Source of the DNA: Bacilli bacterium
GTDB lineage: Bacteria > Bacillota_I > Bacilli_A > RFN20 > CAG-826
Length of the DNA: 42,617 bases
Direction: 5' to 3'
NCBI GenBank assembly: GCA_024408495.1
Contig: JAKSUY010000007.1
Span: 1-42,617, forward strand
Shown here: positions 33,176 to 40,970 of the stretch, one piece after another
How the letters are laid out: each line of letters starts with the position of its first letter
Position numbering within the stretch: position 1 is the first letter of the stretch
Program-made: the position numbers and the translations under genes
Notes under the pieces: generated by a model
The model's database searches: none
Told to the model about the DNA's origin: nothing
The model's input: the letters and a program-made list of their open reading frames with translations, nothing else

Positions 33176-33582
33176 TTTAATTTTTTCGCTAAAGAGTCAA
33201 AACCGTTTGGTAGAAGTTTACCAACAGTTGTTTCTTTAATTTTTCCTTTATAGTTACCTAAATATACTTTAGTATCTAGATTAAGCATTTCAGACATTAC
33301 TTGTCGACATTCGCCGCATGGCGCAACTACATCTGGTAAATCCGCAATAATTGCGATTGCGTGAATGTCCTTTTTCTTAACTCCGCTCATATAAGCGTGA
33401 TAAATCGCTGCGCGTTCAGCGCACATCGTGCTAGAGTAGGCAACGTTTTCGATGTTCGCTCCGTAAAACACACGATTATCTTTAGTTAATATAGCCGCGC
33501 CCACTTTAAATTTGGAATATGGAATGTACGCGTAAGCTGTAGCTTTTTTTGCATGAGTCATTAATTCTTTTTTGTTCATCAT
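33172..33582 (-). CDS. cdd: Cytidine deaminase
   Basis: Deaminates (deoxy)cytidine to (deoxy)uridine in pyrimidine salvage. The 136-residue tetrameric-type enzyme has the zinc ligand and catalytic Glu in CAERAAI (C54, E56) and the second ligand pair in PCGECRQ (C89, C92). The usual HAE is CAE here, normal for the homotetrameric class. Start at 33582 (ATGATG); the first ATG overlaps the ybeY TGA. With the nucleoside importer and DeoD, it points to use of external nucleosides. Confidence 0.93.
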   Translation of the reverse strand: MMNKKELMTHAKKATAYAYIPYSKFKVGAAILTKDNRVFYGANIENVAYSSTMCAERAAIYHAYMSGVKKKDIHAIAIIADLPDVVAPCGECRQVMSEMLNLDTKVYLGNYKGKIKETTVGKLLPNGFDSLAKKLK

Positions 33583-34037
33583 AGTTTCTCTCCTTCAAGA
33601 ATCTTGTCTTCTAACGAAAACATTATTTTCTTTTCTTTTTCGTTATGAACATGGTCATAACCAAGAAGATGTAACAAACCATGTAAATATAAATACGCTA
33701 ACTCATAAGTAAAAGAGTGTTTAAACTCTTTAGCCTGCGCTTCGATTTTATGAGTTGAGATAATAATCTCACCTAAAAATTGCGGTTGTTTGCTTTTAAT
33801 TTTAACTTCGCCTTTTTTTAATTCAAGGAATGCAAAAGATAAGACATCGGTTTCTTTATTTATGTTTCGATATTGTTTGTTAATTTGCTTAATTTTCGAT
33901 GCGCTTACAAAATCAAGGTCGATAATAAAATTATCTTTGATATTTAAATGTTTAAAGGTCTTCTTGCTTAACTTTAATAAAAGCGGTTGGTATTTACTAT
34001 ATTTTTTATCGCTTGAATTATTAAAATTTAATTGCAT
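33579..34037 (-). CDS. ybeY: Endoribonuclease YbeY
   Basis: Single-strand-specific zinc endoribonuclease for 16S rRNA 3'-end maturation and ribosome quality control. The 152-residue product carries the zinc motif HGLLHLLGYDH (H119, H123, H129) and the conserved RNINKETDVLSF segment. A perfect TATAAT lies 8 nt before the ATG within an inverted repeat (34040-34056), with no Shine-Dalgarno sequence. It may therefore start its own leaderless transcript, although the C39 gene ends only 17 bp upstream. Confidence 0.93.
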   Translation of the reverse strand: MQLNFNNSSDKKYSKYQPLLLKLSKKTFKHLNIKDNFIIDLDFVSASKIKQINKQYRNINKETDVLSFAFLELKKGEVKIKSKQPQFLGEIIISTHKIEAQAKEFKHSFTYELAYLYLHGLLHLLGYDHVHNEKEKKIMFSLEDKILEGEKL

Positions 34038-34039
34038 GT

Positions 34040-34074
34040 AAAGATATTATATCTTTATTTCTTTGTATTTTCAT
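34040..34074 (-). promoter_or_regulatory. Promoter of ybeY inside an inverted repeat
   Basis: AAAGATAT and ATATCTTT flank a single base (34040-34056) and enclose TATAAT (34051-34046, minus). ATGAAA (34074-34069) at 17 bp is an acceptable -35. The repeat could be a repressor operator or merely AT-rich symmetry. Confidence 0.5.
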
Positions 34075-35269
34075 TAATTAAATTATGGAATTTAACCTGA
34101 TTAATTTGATTTTCTTTGCTTGTATCCACCATTTTATAAACATTATCCAAACTTACATAAGTAAACATGCACATCGTAAAATGAAAGATTACAAAATAAA
34201 TATCCACACTGCCGCTCATTCTTGAAAGAACTAGGGTTAGGATTAACAAAATAAAATACCCGATCAATCTTTTTAGCCCAACTAGTCGCGCAATTTTATA
34301 CGTCATATCTTTAATCTCGCTATAGTTGTTAAGATATTCTTCTTTAGTTAAATTTTCCTTTTTTAATATCGAGCTTTCTAATTTTTCTAAATCATATGAT
34401 TTATTTTTAATCCATGGGTCGATAAAAGCAGCATCAATTACCACTAAAGCTAACGAAGAAATAATGATATAGACCGCAATTGTGTTTTGCAAAATCAAAA
34501 TTACGTTGATCAACAACGAGGAAGATAAAGTAAGAATAATATTAGTGGTTGAATTTAAAAGTCCGCTTTTAGTTTTATGCATCAAACGATAATTTTCCTC
34601 ACGTTTAGTTAGATTGTTACTATAAGTAAATTCAATAAATTCTTCATCAAAGCGCTTCATCGTAGAAATGGAAACTCCTTTAAAGATAATCGAAAATAAC
34701 GCTCCTATTACCATTAAAACAAGAGGAATAATGATATCAAACTCCTTACCTAAGAAGTAGGTAGCGAAGAAATAAAACATAATCGCCAATACTTCACATG
34801 TTATGTTTTTCGCCCGTTCTTTATTTGACAATAAAGGTTTCATATCAAACGTTCGACTAACAAAGGAATGAGATTCAACTTGCAATACTTCTACATTGTG
34901 ATTTAAAGAAAAATATTTTTTAGTACGGACCGTTTTCTTGCCTAACGCTGGATCATATACAATGGCTAAACTTTTATAAATCTTTTTCACCACCACTGCG
35001 TGTTTGCCTCCATTGGCTAAAGTTTTGACCATAATAAATGGTGTTTTTAGATTTAATAAATCGTGCTGGTTATTTATTATATAACCTGCTAACAACACCC
35101 CATTCGCTTTAGCGATTTCTTTGAGTTCTAATAAATCATACTGATGATTCTTATCTTCGTGATGTGGCAAAAACAAGTAAGCACTATCCTTAAGGACAAT
35201 CGCTAATAACATCTTTAGCGAAGCATAACCGCATTCGTTTTGATTAATTTGATACACAAAATCTTTCAT
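34055..35269 (-). CDS. C39 peptidase fused to a membrane domain, no ATPase domain
   Basis: 404 residues. The N-terminal domain (1 to about 130) is a papain-like C39 peptidase as found at the front of bacteriocin exporters: C13 in QNECGYASLKMLL, H90 in GGKHAVVVKK and D106 in VYDPALGK form an intact catalytic triad. After about 150 come roughly six hydrophobic segments (for example IIIPLVLMVIGALFSIIF and LIGYFILLILTLVLSRM) resembling an ABC exporter transmembrane domain. No Walker A, signature or Walker B follows; the protein ends at 404 instead of about 700 residues. It could be a membrane-bound leader peptidase, or need an ATPase encoded elsewhere. No RiPP gene cluster is visible nearby. Start has no Shine-Dalgarno sequence. 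Confidence 0.8.
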   Translation of the reverse strand: MKDFVYQINQNECGYASLKMLLAIVLKDSAYLFLPHHEDKNHQYDLLELKEIAKANGVLLAGYIINNQHDLLNLKTPFIMVKTLANGGKHAVVVKKIYKSLAIVYDPALGKKTVRTKKYFSLNHNVEVLQVESHSFVSRTFDMKPLLSNKERAKNITCEVLAIMFYFFATYFLGKEFDIIIPLVLMVIGALFSIIFKGVSISTMKRFDEEFIEFTYSNNLTKREENYRLMHKTKSGLLNSTTNIILTLSSSLLINVILILQNTIAVYIIISSLALVVIDAAFIDPWIKNKSYDLEKLESSILKKENLTKEEYLNNYSEIKDMTYKIARLVGLKRLIGYFILLILTLVLSRMSGSVDIYFVIFHFTMCMFTYVSLDNVYKMVDTSKENQINQVKFHNLINENTKK

Positions 35270-35457
35270 AAAAGTTTAGGGCAATAAAGACAATTAGCAT
35301 ATGAGAAACCAAAGAAAACTTTTTCATGTCTATTAAAGTGAGGAGTATTCTCTATTGCCCCTACTATATACTTAACAAGAAAGGCTAAAAATGCCACGCG
35401 AAGAGGTGAAATATTTATTTATATAAATAAATATATTTTTTTCGAGTTTTTTAAAAT
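35270..35457 (-). other. Leader region of the C39 gene with inverted repeats
   Basis: About 190 bp without a secure gene. TAGGGCAATA (35277-35286) and TATTGCCCCTA (35353-35363) are inverted copies bounding an 87-bp element, with a nested AGACA/TGTCT pair (35288-35292, 35327-35331). A TATAGT at 35368-35363 (minus) could start transcription at the outer arm, making the element a structured 5' leader. Further right, 35411-35434 is a perfect 24-bp AT palindrome with half-site ATATTTATTTAT. A 27-codon frame at 35327-35244 (MKKFSLVSHMLIVFIALNFY...) overlaps the C39 start; no ribosome binding site supports it. Confidence 0.45.
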
Positions 35458-35484
35458 GTTAACCAAATCACTCCTTTGGTTAAC
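35458..35484 (-). terminator. Intrinsic terminator of valS
   Basis: GTTAACCAAA and TTTGGTTAAC form a 10-bp stem with a 7-nt loop, a few bases after the valS stop. The T run is stronger on the + strand (T tract 35485-35491), so it may act in both directions, but no rightward gene reads into it. Confidence 0.75.
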
Positions 35485-35489
35485 TTTTT

Positions 35490-38069
35490 TTATTTAGCTA
35501 TGCTAAAAAGCTTTTCTTCAAGCGACCTTTTCGTCAACTTATATTTTTCGTATTTGTCTTGCTCTAAGGCGAGTTTTTCTTTAGGGGCTTTCTTCACAAA
35601 ATTCTCGTTATGAAGTAGACCTTCACTACGTTTAATTTCTTGGTTAATGTGTTCTAATTCTTTACTTAAACGTTCTTTTAATTCTTTAACATCAATCTTT
35701 ACATCAATAATAAGAGTGGCGTTATGGTAGGTAAAGCTAACTCCTTTTGCATCCGCCTTCTTATCTAATTTAATTTCTTTAGCAAAGCTAAACCGTTTTA
35801 AGTAATCGGTAAAACCATCAAATAAAGTATCATTAGTGACAACAGTTAAATCAACTTCCGCATTAGGAGCGATTTTATTAGTTACTTTATAATTACGAAT
35901 ATCCTTAATCATGTTATTAAGAAGACTAACTTGATCAATTGCGTTTTGATCAATCATATTTTTATCATAGATAGGATAATCTTCAATCATGATACTTTCT
36001 TTGTGTCCGGGGAGATTTTGATAAATCTCTTCGCTAATAAACGGACAATAAGGATAAATCATTAAGACAATCGATTTTAAAACGTAATATAGGACCTGTT
36101 TAGTCTCTTCTTTTGTATTAGTGAGTTTACTCATCTCTAGATAGAAAGAACAGAAATCATCATAGACAAAATTGTATAAGTGAGATGAGGCTGCGCCTAA
36201 TTCAAATTTTTCCATGTTATTAGTCACGTTATTAATCGTTTCGTTTAATCGAGAAATAATATATTTCTCCATCGCAGGTAATTTATTAAAGTCTAATTTA
36301 TTAACTTTATAGTCTTCGCCTAAAATATCTAAAACATAACGTGCACTGTTCCAAATCTTATTTAAGTAATTTTGGCTAGCCTCTACTTTCGTCTCATCAT
36401 ATCATAAATCTAATCCAGGAGATGAATTAGTAGTCAAGAAATAACGAAGTGCATCAATGCCATATTTAGCAATAACATCAAATGGATCAATGCCATTTCC
36501 TAAAGTTTTTGACATTTTTCTACCTTGGTTATCACGAATAAGACCATGAATTAATATTTGTTTAAATGGAGGCTCTTTAGTGAATTCAATACTTTGGAAC
36601 ACCATGCGTGATACCCAGAAGAAGATTAAATCATAACCAGTCACCATTAATGAGGTTGGGAAGTAACGTTTGTAATCACTATCATTAGTGTCAGGCCAAT
36701 TTAAGGTCGAAAACGGCCACAAGGCGCTAGAAAACCAGGTATCTAGTACATCTTCATCTTGTTTATAGTTTTCGATGTCCTCAGGCGCATTTTCACTTAC
36801 TAATATCGTTCCGTCGTTTTTATAATAAACCGGGATTTGGTGTCCCCACCATAATTGACGAGAAATGCACCAATCATCAATATTCTCCATCCATTGAATC
36901 ATCGTTTTAGAAAAACGAGGTGGGAAGAAATTAATCTTTTTATCGCTATTTTGAAGTCTAATGACCGCATCCGCTAGTGGTCGCATTTTCACAAACCATT
37001 GTTTACTTAAATAAGGTTCCACCACCGCATCACTTCTTTCCGAGTGCCCTACTTCGTGTTCAATATCTTCAATTTTAATGAATAAACCTTTCTTTTTGAT
37101 ATCATTTACTAATTGTTCTCGACATTCAAAACGATCTAGGCCTTGATATTTACCAGCCTTTTCGTTCATATGTGCGCTTTCATCCATTACGATAATCTTT
37201 TCTAGATTATATTTATTCGCTAGATTAAAGTCGTTTGGATCATGAGCGGGTGTACATTTCATCGCACCAGTACCAAATTCAATATCAACATATTCATCAC
37301 CCATAATCGGTAATTTCATATCATTAGCGGGATTAATGCAATATTTACCAATATATTTTTTATAACGTTCGTCTTTAGGATTAACAAATACCGCCGTATC
37401 GCCAAACATCGTTTCTGGACGAGTAGTCGCGACAATTAAGCTATCTTTAGAATCAACAATTGGATATTTAAAATACCAGAACTTACCTTTATCCAGTTTA
37501 TGCACTACTTCAACATTACTAAGAGCAGTTTTAAGTTCAGGATCCCAGTTAATAATCTTTTCGCCTTGATAAATAAGTCCTTTATTATATAAAGACACAA
37601 ATACTTTTCTAACACATTTATTTAATTTTTCATCCAAAGTAAACCGTTCTTTTGGGTAGTCTAAAGCAAGCCCTAAGGCTGCCCATTGGCTATGAATTGC
37701 TTTTGAATATTCATCTTTCCATTCACGTACCTTCTTTAAAAAGGCTTCACGACCTAAAGAGTGATAATCACTAATGCCTTCACCTCTTAAACGTTCTACG
37801 ACTTTAGCTTGAGTTGCAATACCCGCGTGGTCCATCCCTGGTAGCCACATGGTATCAAAGCCTTTTAACTTTTTATAACGAATTAAGATATCCGCAGGAA
37901 TCGTATCAAGCGCATGCCCTAAATGTAATTTACCGGTTACATTTGGAGGAGGTATAACAATGCTAAAAGGAGTCTTATTCTCATCATGCGTAGAAAAATA
38001 TTTATGCTTTAACCAAAAATCATATTTACCGTTCTCTACTTGTTTATGATCGTATCTTTTATCTAACAT
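35490..38069 (-). pseudogene. valS: Valyl-tRNA synthetase interrupted by an in-frame TGA
   Basis: Charges tRNA-Val. Read through, the gene has 859 codons. Start 38069 follows GGAGGAG. Class I motifs are intact: HLGH in [13 protein letters not shown] and KMSK in [11 protein letters not shown]; the editing domain ([13 protein letters not shown]) is also present. At 36402-36404 codon 556 is TGA, in the conserved SPGLDL-x-YDETKVEAS where homologues have Arg (DLRF/DLRY). The frame then continues without shift through the anticodon-binding domain and C-terminal coiled coil (KELKERLSKELEHINQEIKRSEG). Termination there would leave a 555-residue protein without the anticodon domain, which should not work. 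Since valS is essential and all else is conserved, a sequencing or assembly error or very recent mutation is likely; the T-box is intact. Confidence 0.9.
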
Positions 38070-38086
38070 AATCTCCTCCATTAAAT

Positions 38087-38287
38087 AAAAAAAGATGGTT
38101 AAGGGCGATGTTATTCGCGGTACCACCTTATTTTATATATCTTAGATATACCTTCGTTTAATTTACCTCTTAACGCGAGGTTCACGAGATTCCTCTATTT
38201 ATACGGAAGCGACCCAATTAGGTAACTAGATTCTTTTTCACCAACCAAGAACTCTCTCGGCTAGTTAGTCTAATTTCCTCTCCCGTA
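38087..38287 (-). ncRNA. T-box leader of valS
   Basis: tRNA-sensing leader that permits valS transcription when uncharged tRNA-Val accumulates. The antiterminator consensus reads AAGGTGGTACCGCG on the minus strand (38129-38116). It is followed by the complementary CGCCC...ACCATC and a T run (38093-38087) forming the terminator alternative. Upstream, Stem I elements are visible: GAGAGAG and the distal GGTTGGTGAAAAAG. The likely specifier is GUC (38213-38211) in GGGTCGCTTCC, matching valine, though I assign the exact codon with less certainty. The element ends about 18 nt before the valS ATG. Confidence 0.9.
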
Positions 38288-38290
38288 TTT

Positions 38291-38319
38291 ATTATATCGT
38301 AATTAAAAATAAATGCTAA
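38291..38319 (-). promoter_or_regulatory. Promoter of the valS T-box transcript
   Basis: Minus strand TTAGCA (38319-38314), 17 bp, TATAAT (38296-38291). It overlaps the stop codon of the LRR gene. The predicted transcript starts near 38284, just before Stem I of the T-box. Confidence 0.7.
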
Positions 38320-40970
38320 TCAGAGGCTTCTACGATGTGCTCAAGAAAATCGTATAGATTGTTTTCCATGAACCAATCGGCAAACCTGCTTCCTAATCCT
38401 TTTTTAACCAATATATGGTAATCAGGATTTGACTTATACATAATGGTTCTGCTTTCAATTTCAGAGCGGAAGGTGTAACCACTTGGTCCTTCTAAACTAG
38501 TTAAATCAATAGTTTCAAGATTAGGACAATAGGCAAACATATAATTATACAAACGATCTAAAGCATTGAATTTAATTTTTTTAACTTTAGAATAAGCCAA
38601 CACGTATGGACTTAACGGATTTATCCCCTTCGTGTAACTTTCATCCACAAAAGGTCCGATTGCACTAGCAGAAGAAGTAGTAAAACAACCTGCACAAATT
38701 TGACTAGGTTGGCAGTCAGTTTGTAAAACCGAAACATTGTTAGGCGCACAAATGAACCCATCTGCATTTTTAGAAAATAGAACACCGTTTCTATCAAGAC
38801 TAAATTCGCTGGATGACCCACATTGAATATTTCTCAACGAAATGCAACCGCTAAACGGATTAACAAAGTGCATATTATCAGGCCCTCTTTCAAGACGCAT
38901 ACCTTCTGTAATATTAATGGCAGTTAAAGACGTATCATTAGCGAAAGATAAACCATATATTCTAGGGTATGATTCTGAAAAGTTAACCGAAACAAGATTT
39001 GGGCAATCGGCAAATGCAAAACACTTAATGTGCTCAACCGAATCAGGAATCAACAAAGATTTTAGACCTGTATTATCAAAGGCGTACTCATCAATTGTAG
39101 ATAGAGCCCCTTCAGTCTTTTCGATAATATTATAATCAGCAAAAATGAATTCTTCTAACGACGTTAGACCATAGTAAGAATAAGGAAGAATACGCGTCTT
39201 TTCATCGTATTCTCCTCCATACACGCCAAAATATTTAATAAATTTTATATCGTCAGCATCTTGCCCGGGCACGATATGCACCACTTCTTCTTTTTCATAA
39301 TCATATTCTTCGCGTGAAAATTGCATATTTAGGGATTCATAATTATATGCAAATTCTTCTTCACTTACTTCTTTTTCGTATACCGAATAAACATTAACAC
39401 AATATGCACTTAAATGATCGTTCTTATCCCAATCGCCACCTGCATCATAGCTAGCCCAATAAGAAACTCCATAATCCGTACTAAATTCTGGATTTATGGG
39501 ATTAGTAAAAAGGCAACCACGATATGATGCATGATCTCCGTAACTAAAGTAACCGCCAAACTCTTCACCGCCACCGTAATCAGGCCGTAATTTATTTACT
39601 ATAATAGAGGAAGGGACGGTTTTTAACGAGGTTGAGAACCATTCAGGTAGGCGTGACCAACCATATTTTTCGGCTTCACTATATATATCAATCATAATTT
39701 CAGGATTCTTATGGATAAACGGAGCGTATGTGTCATACTTTTTTGTTAAGAGAGTGGGTATACCATAAGACTCGTAAAACGCTTCTGGAGTCATAAAAGG
39801 CGAATGAGTAAGGTTAGAAAAGTCAACAGTTGATAACATATTGCAATAAGCAAACGCCATTCTTTTGACCGTTTTTAAATTAGTCGACAATTCAATATAC
39901 GCTATAGATGAATGAATAAAAGCGAACTCCTCAATTGTTTCTACTGAAGCAGGTAGGCGTAGATACGATAACCGACGATTGCCAGCAAAAGCGGCTTTCT
40001 TGATGGTTTTAACTCCGCCAGGAACAAAACCATTAGCACCGCCAATAATTAATTCGTTAGTGCGAGAATCAATTAAACATTTACAATTTTCACGACTATC
40101 AAAATATGGATTATCTTTACTAACAACAATTTCTTCTAAATCATAAAAAGAAAGTGCACCTCGATCGAGCATTTTATCGATTTCAAACGGAACAACAATT
40201 TCTTTAATATCCGCTCCAATATAAAGCTTACGCACGTTGGTAAGTTGAGTAAACATCATTATGTTAATTGAGGTCACTCCATAGTTGAAATAAATTTCTC
40301 TAACACAAGAAGCAGCTTTGAAAAGCTCGCTAAGCGGATCAAAAGCAATCGAAGAGCAATTACCATATATTTTAACGCGTGGTCCGCCATCTCTTGGGAA
40401 AAGCTCGCCATCAATTATATTGGTTCTAGAATCAATTGGTCGGAACGCATAGCCGTTTCCAAAGTCAACCGCTTTAATCGATCCGGTGTAACTAAAAGCG
40501 ATTTGTTGCCCTGTAATTTTTTCATCGTAGTGAATTTCAATCGCAGGCGTCTTTGAGTAAGCATCAATAACAACATGTTGGCAGTTTGTAGGAGTAAGTT
40601 CAAACGTCCCTAAATCAGGATTGTATATATAACCAACGCTTTTTGTCGGATCGTTATCGACATTAAACGCTAAAGTCGGATTGTCAAGTCCTTGCTCTGT
40701 TAAAGAGAAGGCAAACGGCGTTGTAGCATTTAAAGTCACGTAATCCTTAAAGTTCTTTTGTAGTAAACCGGTTTCGCCTTTTTTAACTAAGCATCCATCA
40801 TCGCAATTAATTTCAACATAACAAGTATTAGGTGGTAATGCTAGTTTACATCTAGTCGTTTCTCGAGTTGATTCATCGCTACCATTATCAGCAACAAACG
40901 GAGCTATCGAATTAGATGAAATGACTAAAGTTAAACCTGCCACAAATAAAGTTGGGAATATTTTTTTCAT
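38316..40970 (-). CDS. Secreted BspA-type leucine-rich repeat protein
   Basis: 884 residues with an N-terminal signal peptide (MKKIFPTLFVAGLTLVISSNSIA). A Cys-containing N-terminal region (CKLALPP, CYVEINCDDGC) follows, then many LRR_5/BspA-like repeats, recognisable by blocks such as VKTIKKAAFAGNRRLSYLRLPASVETIEEFAF and LKSLLIPDSVEHIKCFAFADCPNLVSVNF. The repeats are interrupted by a non-repeat stretch (about 450-560). No LPxTG motif or C-terminal anchor helix was seen, so attachment is unclear. BspA proteins mediate adhesion to host surfaces or other microbes in gut and oral bacteria and trichomonads. The ATG overlaps the stop of the upstream gene (ATGA), so the two surface proteins are co-expressed. 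Confidence 0.85.
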   Translation of the reverse strand: MKKIFPTLFVAGLTLVISSNSIAPFVADNGSDESTRETTRCKLALPPNTCYVEINCDDGCLVKKGETGLLQKNFKDYVTLNATTPFAFSLTEQGLDNPTLAFNVDNDPTKSVGYIYNPDLGTFELTPTNCQHVVIDAYSKTPAIEIHYDEKITGQQIAFSYTGSIKAVDFGNGYAFRPIDSRTNIIDGELFPRDGGPRVKIYGNCSSIAFDPLSELFKAASCVREIYFNYGVTSINIMMFTQLTNVRKLYIGADIKEIVVPFEIDKMLDRGALSFYDLEEIVVSKDNPYFDSRENCKCLIDSRTNELIIGGANGFVPGGVKTIKKAAFAGNRRLSYLRLPASVETIEEFAFIHSSIAYIELSTNLKTVKRMAFAYCNMLSTVDFSNLTHSPFMTPEAFYESYGIPTLLTKKYDTYAPFIHKNPEIMIDIYSEAEKYGWSRLPEWFSTSLKTVPSSIIVNKLRPDYGGGEEFGGYFSYGDHASYRGCLFTNPINPEFSTDYGVSYWASYDAGGDWDKNDHLSAYCVNVYSVYEKEVSEEEFAYNYESLNMQFSREEYDYEKEEVVHIVPGQDADDIKFIKYFGVYGGEYDEKTRILPYSYYGLTSLEEFIFADYNIIEKTEGALSTIDEYAFDNTGLKSLLIPDSVEHIKCFAFADCPNLVSVNFSESYPRIYGLSFANDTSLTAINITEGMRLERGPDNMHFVNPFSGCISLRNIQCGSSSEFSLDRNGVLFSKNADGFICAPNNVSVLQTDCQPSQICAGCFTTSSASAIGPFVDESYTKGINPLSPYVLAYSKVKKIKFNALDRLYNYMFAYCPNLETIDLTSLEGPSGYTFRSEIESRTIMYKSNPDYHILVKKGLGSRFADWFMENNLYDFLEHIVEASD

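Noticed and set aside
35490-36272. Separate small synthetase-like gene downstream of valS.
   Set aside because: It is in the same frame as valS, joined by 43 open codons after the TGA, and encodes the missing anticodon-binding and coiled-coil part.
36273-38126. Alternative genetic code (TGA as Trp or Arg; AGG, CGA or CGG reassigned).
   Set aside because: TGA ends dinB, xerD, deoB and others; Trp is TGG; Arg at conserved sites uses AGG (PFPRCPKC of the sirtuin), CGA (PDIRG) and CGG (IIRHSF of XerD). Only valS has an internal TGA.
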